DNA of 64,000 nucleotides from Candidatus Flexifilum affinis (GCA_016713325.1 JADJPJ010000017.1:1-64000), one strand, 5' to 3'; positions 1 to 9,784 are shown, counted from the first letter of the stretch. Notes: generated from the letters alone by a model not told the origin. Numbers and translations are program-made.

Positions 1-39
1 CGATGCGACCTCAATCGCAAACGCATCATTTGGCGTCAT
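1..39 (-). CDS. 5' end of an unidentified leftward gene
   Basis: An ATG read leftward from base 39 opens a frame that stays open to the window edge and gives 13 residues, starting MTPNDAFAIEV. A purine-rich ribosome site (AGGGAG) lies 8 bases before the ATG, which is the main reason to believe it. Too little is visible to name a family. Confidence 0.4.
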   Translation of the reverse strand, partial: MTPNDAFAIEVAS

Positions 40-130
40 AATGTTTTCTCCCTAATCCGGAAAATAAGGAATTTGCAGTAACTGCACCGAGTTCCGTTGT
101 ATATGGTGATAGATTCCGAGAATACTATAC

Positions 131-1213
131 TTGCCAGCTACACTAGTCTCAGCCTTCACCCTGGATTACACCTGTCTCTTCTTTGACTACTCAACGGATA
201 TTCATATCTTCCATGATGTGGTTCGAGATCATGACTGGCTCTTGGCCGCACGAATCAAATCTTTTGCCTGCACTCGGTTCCGGGTAGGTACTGCAAGATC
301 TGGATTCTTGCTCTTGTTCTTCGAAGCCTCACCTTCGAGTGCTAGGCTGGTGCCACAAGAGGAAATCAAAGCTTGTACTCGAGAGTTACAGTTTAGTGCT
401 AGGTACATCGGCGACCGAACGATTTCTCGAATTCAATCGGAAACGTGAAGAGAAAGACAGGAGGATCTGGCTCGAAACAATGACACATGACTTGATGAAT
501 CCGATGAATGGAATTCTGGCCCATGCGGAAGTTGCTATTTCAAGTTTGGATAAGTGGAATGAGAAGAATCCTCTCTTGCTTTCAGGCTGGAGTGAGGCGC
601 AAAAAGACTTTTTTGCGAATAATCTGGAGTCACTGCTAATTGCTTCTCGGCAAGCCATTGTTATAGCAGACAATCTCAGGTGGCGCGTCTTCTCAGAAGA
701 CCACGGGAACGCTCTGTATACCGGAAGTAGTCATGAATGTGGCCGGACTGATTATCGATATTAGTGCGAACTTATCAAGGGATAGCCCGGGAAAAGGGCA
801 AATCGATTGCAGTTGAAACAGCGCGTGCTGCGGACCTCGACGGAAAGCTTTCACTTGATCAGAAACGTTTTCGTCAGGTTCTCGGAAACCTTCTAGACAA
901 TGCCGTCAAGTACAGCATTACCAACACAACAATTCGGGTAGACGCGGCCAAGGTAAGAAATGAAGCGGAAATACGTGTTTCGAATTATAGTGAACTTAGG
1001 ATAAGCGATAGGGACAGAGAGCGCATTTTTGAGTATGGAGAACGTGGTGAGGAGTCTTCCCGGTTTAATGCACCCGGTACAGGAATTGGCCTAGCTGTTG
1101 CACGCGACATCACAGAAATGCACGGCGGAACTATTGTGGTTGAAGAATCTCGACGTTCGGGACTCGGTTGGCAGAATACCTTCTTGATCCGATTGCCGTT
1201 GTCAACAGAGTAG
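131..1213 (+). pseudogene. Sensor histidine kinase, frameshifted
   Basis: This is a two-component sensor kinase split over reading frames. A dimerisation/phosphoacceptor segment lies near bases 470-570, with the H-box-like stretch ETMTHDLMNPMNG. The ATPase domain follows in another frame from base 764, with the N-box (NLLDNAVKYS) and the glycine-rich G2 box (GTGIGLAVARDI). One shift lies near 415-425, since residues before it fit the frame starting at 131 and those after fit the frame starting at 339. At least one more lies between about 715 and 765. The true start and any input domain are not clear. The response regulator follows directly, so the two form a pair. No nonsense substitutions are seen, so sequencing indels explain it as well as decay does. 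Confidence 0.65.
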
Positions 1214-1218
1214 TTAAT

Positions 1219-1647
1219 ATGCACATCTTAATGATAGACGATGAAGTCGAATACCTAAAGGGTCACGCAAGTTACCTTCAGTTGGAGGGTTTCGAGGTTA
1301 CGAGAAAATCTAACCTTGATGAGGCTCTGCATCTTCTGGGCACTCAGACATTCGATTTGATTACGTTGGATCTTCTTATGCCGGCTCAAGGTGTGGCAAC
1401 CCAGAATAAGACCCGGCGGCCCCCTGATCTGAGGCGCACTGGTCTGCTGGTACATCAAGAGATCCGCTTGAAGCTGGAATTGAAAGATACTCCGATAATC
1501 TTTATGTCTGTACTAAGAGACGAGAAAATCCGGAATGAGATCATACAGTTCGAACGGCAGTTCGGGCGAGAAGCCGTTTTCCTCGCCAAACCCGTTCGGC
1601 CTAGTGAGCTGATCGTAGAAATAAACCGTGCGCTAGGGATAAGATGA
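1219..1647 (+). CDS. Response regulator, single receiver domain
   Basis: A 142-residue protein made of one receiver domain, which should accept phosphate from the kinase encoded just upstream. The acidic pair is in MIDDEVEY near the start, the phosphoacceptor Asp is in LITLDLLMP, and the conserved Lys is in FLAKPVRP near the end. There is no DNA-binding output domain, so it acts through a protein partner or a phosphorelay. An insertion of about 15 residues (QGVATQNKTRRPPDL region) follows the phosphoacceptor loop. The ATG at 1219 places the acidic pair at the usual distance from the N terminus; a longer frame from 1168 would overlap the kinase. The last codons overlap the next gene in ATGA. 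Confidence 0.8.
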   Translation: MHILMIDDEVEYLKGHASYLQLEGFEVTRKSNLDEALHLLGTQTFDLITLDLLMPAQGVATQNKTRRPPDLRRTGLLVHQEIRLKLELKDTPIIFMSVLRDEKIRNEIIQFERQFGREAVFLAKPVRPSELIVEINRALGIR

Positions 1648-2514
1648 ACCGTCGAAGGAAATCGATTTTCGTACTTATCATGTTGTGTGATTGCAGCCAC
1701 AGCGTCCAGTGTGTATAGTCAGGGTGCAACTGCAGTTCCGACGAGCCCGCCCACAAGTGATCCTTCTATTCCTACATCTCCTGTTCCATCACCGGCATCT
1801 ACGCTAAGCTATGGTGAAGTTTTAAACTTGTACGGCAACTTTTCAACCGAGATTGCCAAGTCGTCGCAAATGCGATTGAACTGGCAAAGTGGGTTTTTGC
1901 TTCACTTCTTGGATTGAGCGGTGTCACAATAGCGGTCATCACCTATATTGCGGGTCAAGTTCGTAGGGCTAATCAAGCCTCGGATAAATCTTCGCAGGCA
2001 GCGCAAAAGGCTTCAGATGAAGCTGAACGTAGTCGCAAGAAACTTGAAGATCTTCAGAGCCAGATCTCAGCAGCCACACAGGAGGCTGAACTCATCCGCA
2101 AAAAGCTTCAAGAGCTTCAGAACCAGATTGCGTCGTCAACTGAAGAACTGTCCCAATCTAAGCAGGAAGTTGCAAGGATCAGGCGTGAGTTCTCTTCTAC
2201 GCTTCCCACTACTTTAAAGCAGATAGAGACTGTTAGCTTCAATCGATCAACACAAGCTTGCTCTATACAGCCCTGAAGAAGTGCTTTGTGCATTAGCCAT
2301 ACTCGCGCTAATTGAGCTAAGCAAAGATGAGGACGCGGTAGTCCGCAGCGTCACAATCGACGCGTTCAGATCAACACGTGACATAAAGATAACTGAGGAG
2401 AATCGAATGCTGATCGTCGACCGCCTCAGAGAAATGGCTGAACAGGACAAAGAACCTGCTTTGAGATCCAAAGCCGAAATCATTCACCGAAATCTTCGCA
2501 CTCCAGGTGCCTAA
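1644..2514 (+). pseudogene. Exported/membrane coiled-coil protein with HEAT-like tail, frameshifted
   Basis: Three frames join into one protein. It starts at ATG 1644, overlapping the response-regulator stop. A basic, hydrophobic signal-like segment is interrupted by a shift near 1685. A Pro/Ser/Thr-rich linker follows, then a shift near 1860. Next come a transmembrane segment (WVFASLLGLSGVTIAVITYI), a long Lys/Glu/Gln coiled coil (about 1970-2200), a shift near 2240, and a C-terminal stretch that looks like one or two HEAT-type helical repeats (SPEEVLCALAILALIELSKD onward). The family is not recognised. Its position in the operon suggests it senses or transmits the two-component signal at the membrane, which is inference only. 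Confidence 0.5.
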
Positions 2515-2526
2515 TCCGAGCAATCA

Positions 2527-2536
2527 CCCCCCCCCC
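2527..2536. repeat. C10 homopolymer at a composition boundary
   Basis: Ten consecutive C residues separate the lower-GC, frameshift-rich segment on the left from the GC-rich segment on the right. It resembles the poly-G tracts at 22.9 and 31.9 kb on the other strand and may mark an assembly join. Confidence 0.5.
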
Positions 2537-2623
2537 TCCGCAGCCCGATCCGCTTTCCACTTTTCAAAAGAGCCGCTATGCTGAATCACGATCACTGATC
2601 AGTCCTATAAGAACGGGGGACCG

Positions 2624-5228
2624 ATGTCGTCCGCCTCCCCACCCGATTCGAGTCTAGGCGCCGCGCCAAAAGGCTCCGGCCTGACGCGCCGCGAGCGGGA
2701 GATTCTGCGCCTGATGGCCCAGGACCTCACCAATGGCGAGATCGCCGAACGGCTGGTTGTCTCACCGGGCACCGTCAAGTGGTACGTCAAGGAAATCTAC
2801 CGCAAGCTCGGCGTGCACTCCCGCGACGAGGCGATCGCGGCCCTGGGCACGCAGACAGCCCCTGCCGATGCGCCCGCCGAAGGACGAGGCCGCCGGCCGT
2901 CCCGAACAACCTGCCGACGATGGTCACGCCACTGGTCGGACGGCAGAATGAACTGCGCGCGGTCAGGCAGCAGCTTCAAAGCGACTCCGTGCGGCTGCTC
3001 ACGCTCATCGGCCCGCCCGGCATCGGCAAAACTCGCCTGAGTATCAAAGGCGGCGCGACGGCACCCTCGTTTTCTCGGATGGGGTCTACTTCATCGCACT
3101 TGCGTCGATCAACGACCCGGAACTCGTCGCGACGACCATCCTGCAAGCCCTCGACCTCAAGGAGACGGGCAGTGAGCCGGCCGCCACCACCCTTGCCCAC
3201 CACCTGCGCGGCAAGACGATGCTGCTGATCCTCGACAATTTCGAGCACCTGCTCCCGGCCGCGACGCTGGTGTCGGACTTGCTGGCCGCTGCCCCAGGGC
3301 TGAAGGTGCTGGCCACCAGCCGGGAGCCTCTGCGGCTCTACGGGGAGCATCAGTATGGGGTGCCGCCGCTCTCGCTGCCGAATGAGGGGGAGCCGGAGAG
3401 CGTAAGCGGCTCGGAGGCCGTGCACCTGTTTGTGCAGCGCGCATCGGCGGTGCAGCCAGACTTCACCCTGTCCCCGGAGAACGCCGCGGCCGTTGCGCGC
3501 ATTTGCGCCCGATTGGACGGCCTGCCGCTGGCCATCGAGCTGGCGGCAGCCCGGATCAAACTCTACCCGCCGGCGGCGCTGCTCAACCGGCTCGACCGGC
3601 GGCTGTCCACCCTGACCAGCGGGGCGCGCGATCTGCCGGTCCGCCACCAGACCCTGCGCGCGGCGATCGCCTGGAGTCATGATCTGCTGGATGCTGTGGA
3701 GCACCAGCTTTTTGCCCGTCTGGCCGTTTTCACCAGCGAGGGATGGACGCTTGAAGCGCTGGAAAGCATCTGCGCGCCGGGGCTTGATGGCGAATTATTC
3801 GACGCGCTGGAGTCGCTGATTAGCAAGAGCCTGGTGCAGCAGCGCGCCGGAAACAGCGAAGAGCCGCGCTATTTTCTGCTGGAGACGATCCGGGAATTTG
3901 CCCTGGAGAAACTGGACGCTTCCGGCGAAGCGGAGACGGTTCGAACGCAGCACCTGCGTTACTGGCTGCACATGGCCGATGCCGCCTACCGGCTCCTGCA
4001 AAACCCGGAACGTGTCGCCCATTACGAGCGGCTGGCGGCCGACGTCGGCAACATCCGCGCGGCCCTCGACTTCGCCCATCAGCATGACGCGCTGGTCAAC
4101 GAGGAATACCAGCTCATCGGGGGGATTTGCCGGCTCTGGATCTATCAAGGCACGTTCATCGAGGTGCTCGTTCGCACGCAGTCGGCGCTGGAGCGCGAGA
4201 GCCCCGCCATTCCCCTCGGACTGCGCGCCGGCGTCCACTTTGTGCGCGGAAACGCATTCGGCAATCGGTTTGAGCCGCGGGCCGCTGAAGAAGCGCTGCA
4301 TACCGCGCTGGGCCTGGCGCGGCAGGCGAATCAGGTAGTGTGGGCGATCTACATCTTGCGCGACCTGGCCGTGATGGTGGAGTTCGAAGATCCGCGGCAG
4401 CCGCTCGACTATCTCGACGAGGCGCTGGCGCTGGAGTCGCAGATCGACAGCCCGCACCTTCGGCTGAATCTGCTGCTCAATTATTCGGCTATCTTGAGCG
4501 ACGGCGATGAATCCGAAACGGCAGCCCGGATCATCGAGCAGAATGTTCGACTTGCCCGCCAACTGGAGGACGACACCGCGCTTGCGATGGCGCTTCAGCA
4601 CCAGGCCGTACAGGCCCTGGAGGCCGAGCGCTACGAGGAAGTCCTGAACGTCGTGGCGCAGGGTCTGGCCGTCTCGCGCACGGCGACGGAGCGAATGGGG
4701 CTGCTGGGTCCCCAGGTCGCTGCGGAAATCGAACTTGGCCGACCTGACGCCGCCGCTCGCACGGCCGCCGCTGCGCTGGCGCTCACGGATGTCGACGAGA
4801 ATCCGGTGGATTACGCTCTCGCCAGACTGGACGTGGCACGCGCCGCTGTAGCCCTTGGCGATCGGCGCGGTGCGGCCAGAACGCTTCAAGATGTGCTGCT
4901 CATTGCCCGACGCCTTGAACCCAGCAGGGGGATTGTCTGGATCGGCTGCGGCGCGGTGTCCGTGCTGGCCGCGCTGGGGCTGCATGCGGAGGCCGTCTGC
5001 CTGTACGCCAGGACGGAGCAGATACGGGAAGGTTTTCGACTGCTCACGCCCACGCGATTCTGGCGTGAATGGCTGCGCCGATATGAGGGTCCCACCCGTG
5101 CCGCACTTGGCGATGCGGAATATCAGCGTCTTGCGAGGGAAGGCAAAACGCTCTCGCAGGCGGAAGCCTGGAATATGACCGTGACGTCGCTGGAGGCATT
5201 CCTTCAGCAGACGAACGACGGGCGCTGA
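2624..5228 (+). pseudogene. LuxR-type HTH, NB-ARC-like ATPase and TPR regulator, frameshifted
   Basis: A large STAND-type transcription regulator. The N terminus is a LuxR/GerE helix-turn-helix (LTRREREILRLMAQDLTNGEIAERL region, residues about 20-75). A P-loop ATPase follows with Walker A GPPGIGKT near base 3010 and Walker B LLILDNFEH at 3222. The rest is all-helical, with TPR-like repeats to the end. The start at 2624 has a GGGGGA ribosome site. Two shifts break the frame: near 2875-2900, before the conserved VTPLVGRQNEL segment, and near 3045-3052, just after Walker A. From 3051 the frame is open to the stop. Placing the HTH before the ATPase is the reverse of the classic MalT order. The inducer is unknown. 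Confidence 0.75.
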
Positions 5229-5255
5229 GGCGACGACAGGCCCCGCCTCGCGGCG

Positions 5256-5290
5256 CCCTCACCCTCACTCCCTCTCCCGCAGGGCGAGGG
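5256..5290. repeat. REP-like palindromic intergenic repeat
   Basis: The stretch begins CCCTCACCCTCACTCC and ends in CCCTC(TCCCGCAGG)GCGAGGG-type inverted arms, between two converging genes. Related sequences occur at 22850-22892 and 25851-25900 in this window. Confidence 0.55.
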
Positions 5291-5310
5291 AAGAAGAACG
5301 CTCACGCTCG

Positions 5311-6663
5311 TCACTTCGTGACATCCCCCGCAATCCGAATTATGGCGGCGAGGCTGCGCTCCACGTCCGCGTCGGTGGTCTCCCACGACGACACGCTGAT
5401 GCGCATGGCCGTCCTACCCTGCCACACTGTTCCCCCGGCCCAGCACGTCCCGTCTTCCTGGATTGCCTGGATCACCCGGTGGGTCGTCTCCGGCTCGCCG
5501 AAGGACACCATCACCTGATTGAGCGTCACCTCGTTGAGGATCTCATAGCCGGCAGCGCTCAATCCTTCGGCGAAGCGCGTCGCATAGCGGCAGCAGCGCT
5601 CGACCAGATCGGCGACGCCTGCCCGTCCCAGGCTGCGTAAAGCCGCCCACACATCCACGCCGCGCGGCCGCCGCGACAGCTCCGGCGTGTAATGCGACGG
5701 TTCGCGCAGATCGCCGGCCGGCAGGTAGGCCGCCGTCACCGACATGGCCGCTCGCATGGCCTCGGTGTCGCGGGCGAAGGTCAGGCCGCTGTCATAGGGG
5801 ACGTTCAGCCATTTGTGGGCGTCGGTGGCCCAACTGTCGCCCTGCTCGAAGCCGCGCATCAGGTGCGCCCGCTCCGGCGCGGCGACCGCCCACAGCCCGA
5901 AGGCGCCATCGACGTGCACCCACGCCCCCGCGTCGTGGGCCAGGGGGATGATCTCCTCGGCGGGGTCGAAGGCCCCGGTGTTGACGTTGCCCGCCTGGAT
6001 GCAGACGATGGACGGTCCGCTCAGTTTGGGGAAGGCGTCGGCGCGCATCCGCCCCTGACTATCGACCGGCACGCGCACCACCCGGTTGCGCCCCAGCCCG
6101 AGCAGGCCCAGTGACTTGATCAGCGTGGGGTGGACCTCTTCGCCGACGACCACCGTGATCGGAGGCGCACCGAACAGCCCGTTGGCCTCGACATCCCAGC
6201 CCGCCTGCTTGAGGACGACGTGGCGCCCGGTGGCGATGCCGGTCAGGTTGGCCATGGTCGCCCCGGTGACGAACGCCCCGCCGCAGTCGGCCGGGAGCTT
6301 CAGCAGATCGAGCAGCCAGGCCAGCGCCACGTTCTCGACCATGACCGGGGCGGGCGAGACGCGCCAGTAGGAGCCGCTGTTGTCCCAGGCGGTGGTTAGC
6401 CAGTTGGCGGCCAGGGCGGCGGGGAGTTTGCTGCCGATGACGAAGCCGAAATAGCGTCCACTGCTCATATGGGTCGTCGCAGGGGAGCCGATCTCGTCCA
6501 GCATGCGCAGCGTCTCGGCCGGATCGCCTGGAGCGTCCGGCAGTGGTTCGCGGAACTGCTCCAGCGCGCGCACGGCCTCCGGGTCGGGGGATACACGGCC
6601 AGTGCGGACCTCGTCGAGGTAGCGGGCCGCGCGGTCGGCGGTCTCGTGCAGTAAATCGCGCAT
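5311..6663 (-). CDS. PLP-dependent group II decarboxylase/aminotransferase family protein
   Basis: A 450-residue pyridoxal-phosphate enzyme of the group II amino acid decarboxylase family (aromatic-amino-acid or glutamate decarboxylase-like). The cofactor lysine lies in ATDAHKWLNVPYDSG, about residue 290, with HVDGAFG upstream as the Asp that pairs with the pyridine nitrogen. An N-terminal helical arm precedes the fold, and TGATMANLTGI matches the phosphate-binding loop. Full length for the family. The ATG at 6663 is preceded by an AGGAAAGGT ribosome site. It stands alone, convergent with the LuxR-type gene. The substrate cannot be read from sequence. Members of this branch are often annotated simply as aspartate aminotransferase family proteins. 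Confidence 0.8.
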   Translation of the reverse strand: MRDLLHETADRAARYLDEVRTGRVSPDPEAVRALEQFREPLPDAPGDPAETLRMLDEIGSPATTHMSSGRYFGFVIGSKLPAALAANWLTTAWDNSGSYWRVSPAPVMVENVALAWLLDLLKLPADCGGAFVTGATMANLTGIATGRHVVLKQAGWDVEANGLFGAPPITVVVGEEVHPTLIKSLGLLGLGRNRVVRVPVDSQGRMRADAFPKLSGPSIVCIQAGNVNTGAFDPAEEIIPLAHDAGAWVHVDGAFGLWAVAAPERAHLMRGFEQGDSWATDAHKWLNVPYDSGLTFARDTEAMRAAMSVTAAYLPAGDLREPSHYTPELSRRPRGVDVWAALRSLGRAGVADLVERCCRYATRFAEGLSAAGYEILNEVTLNQVMVSFGEPETTHRVIQAIQEDGTCWAGGTVWQGRTAMRISVSSWETTDADVERSLAAIIRIAGDVTK

Positions 6664-6765
6664 GGGGCGGACCTTTCCTGTCTGGATGGCGAGCCTTTAG
6701 AGGCTTATGACACCGCCAGTCTAGCATAGGTCCCGTGCGCGCAAGCAGTCCAACCCATGCCACGC

Positions 6766-6791
6766 AAAAAGCCCGCTCGTGGGGAGCGGGC
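6766..6791 (-). terminator. Intrinsic terminator after phnE
   Basis: On the leftward strand GCCCGCTC pairs with GAGCGGGC (6771-6778 with 6784-6791, five-base loop), followed by a five-T run at 6770-6766. It lies 8 bases past the phnE stop and should end the phn operon. Confidence 0.8.
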
Positions 6792-6799
6792 CGTTTCGT

Positions 6800-8875
6800 T
6801 TACGTGTAGCGTTCGCGGATGTAGGCGCTGGCGTAGTCGAGGGCGGAGACCACGATGGCGATGGCCAGCACGGCGACGCCCGCGTCGCGGTAGCGCAGCA
6901 GGTTGAGCTGCTGGCTGAGCAGGAAGCCGATGCCGCCGCCGCCCACAAAGCCGATGATCGTGGACATTCGCACATTGATGTCCCAGCGGTACATGGTGAA
7001 GGCGATGTACGGCGGAATGATCTGCGGTACGACGGCGTACATGATGGTCTGAAGCCGGTTCGCCCCGGTGCTTTGCAGCGCTTCAATCGGGCCGGAGTCG
7101 ATGGTCTCGATCTGCTCGGAATACAGCTTGCCGAGCGAGGCGACCGAGTGCAAGGCCAGCGCCAGCACGCCGGCGAAAGGACCGATGCCGACCCAGATGA
7201 CGAAGACCAGACCCATGATCAGCGGTTCGATGGAGCGCAGGGCATTGAGCAGAGTGCGCGTGACGCTGTAGAGCACGTTGCCGATCGGGACGTTGGCTTT
7301 GGTCCCGGCCATCGCGCCGGCCGCGCCGCCGAGGACGACCCCGAGGATCATGGCCTGGAGCAGATAGGCGTACAGGGTCACCCCCAGGCCTTCAAAGACC
7401 ACCGTCTGCGGCGGCAGGACACCCTCGATCAGGGCCTGGCGCACGTTCAGCAGCAGGAAGGCGGCGGAAAAGCCGATCACTGCGCCGAGCCATCCCATCG
7501 CCTGGATCGCGGGAGTCTTCATGCCGGGACGGTCGGCTGCGGAGGGCCGCAGCCGGCGGAAAGCCTGCTGAAAGACGGCGCTGCTCAGCCCGGCGCTGAC
7601 CACCGGAGTCAGCAGGCCCAACCAGGCGGCGGTCATGCCCAGCACAGCCGTCAATCCAAGGAGGATCGCGCCGCTGAAGGCGCCCAGCAGCCCGCCGAGC
7701 ACATAGGTGAGCGGGGCGGTCAGGTGCTTCCAGGCGTCCCTGGTCAGACGCCCGCTGATCGACGTCAGCGTCATCGCGCCGACGAGACCGGCGATCGGGA
7801 CCATCAACAGCTCGATGAGCGTGCCGATCGAGCCGATGCAGTTACCGAGATAACTCAGAACGCCCTCGCGCGCGGCGGTGCCGAACAGCAGCGCCAGCCC
7901 GCCGAGCAGTCCAATGACCACGACGGCGGCGACCGCGAAGATGACGCGGCTGAGCAGATCGCGCAGCCCAAAGCGGACCGGGAGATGCTTGTCGCGGCTG
8001 AGTCTGCGGGTGGAGGCGACCGCGCCGAACATGAAGACCACGGTAGCGGCGCCGCTCAGATCCAGCGTGCCGCGTCCGATGTTCAGGGCCAGCACTCCCA
8101 GCGGGGCCACCAGCGCCACGCCGATCAGCCAGCCAACCGGCAGCAAGGTGACGTTCAGCAGAAGCCCGCCGAGCGGCGTGCGGATCGGTCGCATCAGGTT
8201 GTGCGCGGCGAGGAAGCTCAACACGACGGAGGGTAGGATGGAGACCGTGGTCGCGATCAGCGCCAGGAAGATGGTCTCGATCATCTTGCTCACGGCTTCA
8301 TGGGTCGTGTTGCTGAAGCTCGGCAGCCCGATCGGGAATCGTCCCTGCACCTCGACGGTGTGGGTTTCGCCGACGCTGCTGCGAATGCGCGGAACCTCGA
8401 CCTGCACGCTGAAAGAACCATCGGCTGACGTGATGAAGTTGTCTTCGCCGGTGCCGACGACCTGCCGCACGCGGCGCTCGCCATCGGTGGGAATCCAGTT
8501 GACCCGCGCCAGGCCGTTGGGGGCGAAGTTGTGGCCGGTGACTGTCACCACCTCGTTGGCCGCGCCGCAGGCCGGCTCAACCGTGATATACGGCCCCTCG
8601 CCCACCGCCGCTTCAGACGCGGCGAAGCCATCCGGGCAGTTGATGACAAACGACGTTTCCGCTGTATTGACCTCGTACTCCTGCGTGAAGACGTTGGGCG
8701 ACAGCAGTTCGCGCAGCGCATTGCCGACATTCTCCTGGCGCTGCGGTTCCTGCGGTACGGAGAAGTCGATATCGGTCACCGTCCAGCCGTACGAGAAAAT
8801 GATCAGCACGATCACCGCGGCGATCAGCAGGAGCAGGCGGCGCAGGGCGTTCCTGGAACGTGGGGGTTGGTTCAT
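6800..8875 (-). CDS. phnE: Phosphonate/phosphite-type ABC permease, greatly enlarged
   Basis: The membrane subunit of the importer encoded with phnD and phnC. The C-terminal 200 residues are a normal PhnE core, with the coupling motif region SIEPLIMGLVFVIWVGIG to GPIEALQSTGANRLQ and a final helix before IRERYT. At 691 residues it is more than twice the family norm of about 270-300. A first helix (LLLLIAAVIVLIIFSYGWTV) is followed by an exported domain of about 190 residues with an IPT/Ig-like look (GHNFAPNGLARVNW). The first permease helix (TIFLALIATTVSILPSVVLS) is separated from the core by about 280 residues holding at least five extra membrane segments. The ATG at 8875 is chosen because the longer frame from 9013 overlaps phnC. 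It starts 13 bases after the phnC stop. Confidence 0.85.
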   Translation of the reverse strand: MNQPPRSRNALRRLLLLIAAVIVLIIFSYGWTVTDIDFSVPQEPQRQENVGNALRELLSPNVFTQEYEVNTAETSFVINCPDGFAASEAAVGEGPYITVEPACGAANEVVTVTGHNFAPNGLARVNWIPTDGERRVRQVVGTGEDNFITSADGSFSVQVEVPRIRSSVGETHTVEVQGRFPIGLPSFSNTTHEAVSKMIETIFLALIATTVSILPSVVLSFLAAHNLMRPIRTPLGGLLLNVTLLPVGWLIGVALVAPLGVLALNIGRGTLDLSGAATVVFMFGAVASTRRLSRDKHLPVRFGLRDLLSRVIFAVAAVVVIGLLGGLALLFGTAAREGVLSYLGNCIGSIGTLIELLMVPIAGLVGAMTLTSISGRLTRDAWKHLTAPLTYVLGGLLGAFSGAILLGLTAVLGMTAAWLGLLTPVVSAGLSSAVFQQAFRRLRPSAADRPGMKTPAIQAMGWLGAVIGFSAAFLLLNVRQALIEGVLPPQTVVFEGLGVTLYAYLLQAMILGVVLGGAAGAMAGTKANVPIGNVLYSVTRTLLNALRSIEPLIMGLVFVIWVGIGPFAGVLALALHSVASLGKLYSEQIETIDSGPIEALQSTGANRLQTIMYAVVPQIIPPYIAFTMYRWDINVRMSTIIGFVGGGGIGFLLSQQLNLLRYRDAGVAVLAIAIVVSALDYASAYIRERYT

Positions 8876-8888
8876 GGGCTGGCGGTTC

Positions 8889-9647
8889 CTAGTGAATCTC
8901 GACTTCAACAGCATCTTCACCGTAAATCTGTTTGAAGCGCTCGTTGTCGATATCTTTGGGCAGGCCATCGTATTCGATCCTGCCATCCTTGAGCGCGATG
9001 ACGCGATCGGCATAGGCGCGTGCCAGACTCAAAAAATGTAAGCTGCACAAAATGGTCAGGCCATCTTCTTTATTGAGCAGTTCCAGGTACTTCATCACCG
9101 AATGCGAGGTCGCCGGGTCCAGGCTGGCCACCGGCTCGTCGGCCAGCATCATCTCCGGGTCCTGCATCAGCGAGCGGGCGATGCCGACGCGCTGCTGCTG
9201 GCCGCCGCTCAGTTCGCTGGCGCGGCTGTAGGCTTTCTCGCGAATGCCTACCCGTGTCAGCGCGGCCAGCGCGCGATCTTTTTCCTGGGAAGGGAAGTAA
9301 TTGACCACGCTGTAGATTGGGCTGAGGTAGCCCAGTCGCCCGGCCATGACGTTGGTCAGCACGCTCGACCGCTTGACCAGGTTGAACTGCTGGAAGATCA
9401 TGCCGATGCGGCGGCGGATCTGGCGCAGCTCGTCGTCGGTCGCGGCGGTGATGTCGGTGCCGTTCCAGATGATGCGCCCTTTGGTGGGGTCCACAAGGCG
9501 GTTGATGCAGCGCAGCAGGGTGGATTTGCCCGAACCGCTCAGGCCGATGATCGAGACGAACTGCCCATCAGGGACTTCGAGGCTGAGGTCGTCCAGTGCC
9601 ATGAAGCCGTTGTCGTAAATCTTGGTCAGGTGCTCAATGATCAGCAT
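8889..9647 (-). CDS. phnC: Phosphonate/phosphite-type ABC transporter ATPase
   Basis: A 252-residue cytoplasmic ATPase that powers import through PhnE. Walker A is GLSGSGKST, the Q-loop is MIFQQFNLVKR, the signature is LSGGQQQR, Walker B is MMLADEP, and the switch His is in LCSLHFL. The QQFNLVKR segment and overall length are typical of PhnC. The ATG at 9647 has an AGGGA ribosome site and gives the usual N terminus (MLIIEHLTKIYDNG). An upstream extension to 9746 would run through the stem-loops that separate this gene from phnD. Confidence 0.92.
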   Translation of the reverse strand: MLIIEHLTKIYDNGFMALDDLSLEVPDGQFVSIIGLSGSGKSTLLRCINRLVDPTKGRIIWNGTDITAATDDELRQIRRRIGMIFQQFNLVKRSSVLTNVMAGRLGYLSPIYSVVNYFPSQEKDRALAALTRVGIREKAYSRASELSGGQQQRVGIARSLMQDPEMMLADEPVASLDPATSHSVMKYLELLNKEDGLTILCSLHFLSLARAYADRVIALKDGRIEYDGLPKDIDNERFKQIYGEDAVEVEIH

Positions 9648-9682
9648 CGCTCGTTCCCTGCTGTTGGTCGGGTGGTCCAGAA

Positions 9683-9751
9683 GGCGGAAGGCAGAACGCC
9701 CTCCGCCCACCAGGGTGTTGCAGATGGTCGGGGCATGATACGGCATGCCCC
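9683..9751 (-). other. Two stem-loops between phnD and phnC
   Basis: Read leftward after the phnD stop, the first hairpin pairs 9744-9751 with 9730-9737 (GGGGCATG arms). The second pairs 9698-9707 with 9683-9692 (one mismatch, five-base loop). Neither has a T-run. They probably protect the phnD message end, so the binding protein is made in excess over PhnC and PhnE. Confidence 0.6.
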
Positions 9752-9784
9752 ACCGGTGAAACTCCCCAATTCTGGGCCAAATCC

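Noticed and set aside
3795..4985. A 396-residue leftward open frame opposite the LuxR-type regulator
   Set aside because: Shadow of the TPR region, with typical Arg/Gln/His bias and no motifs.
6779..8236. A 485-residue rightward open frame opposite phnE
   Set aside because: Gln/His/Arg/Asp-rich shadow of the GC-rich phnE gene; all recognisable motifs are on the leftward strand.
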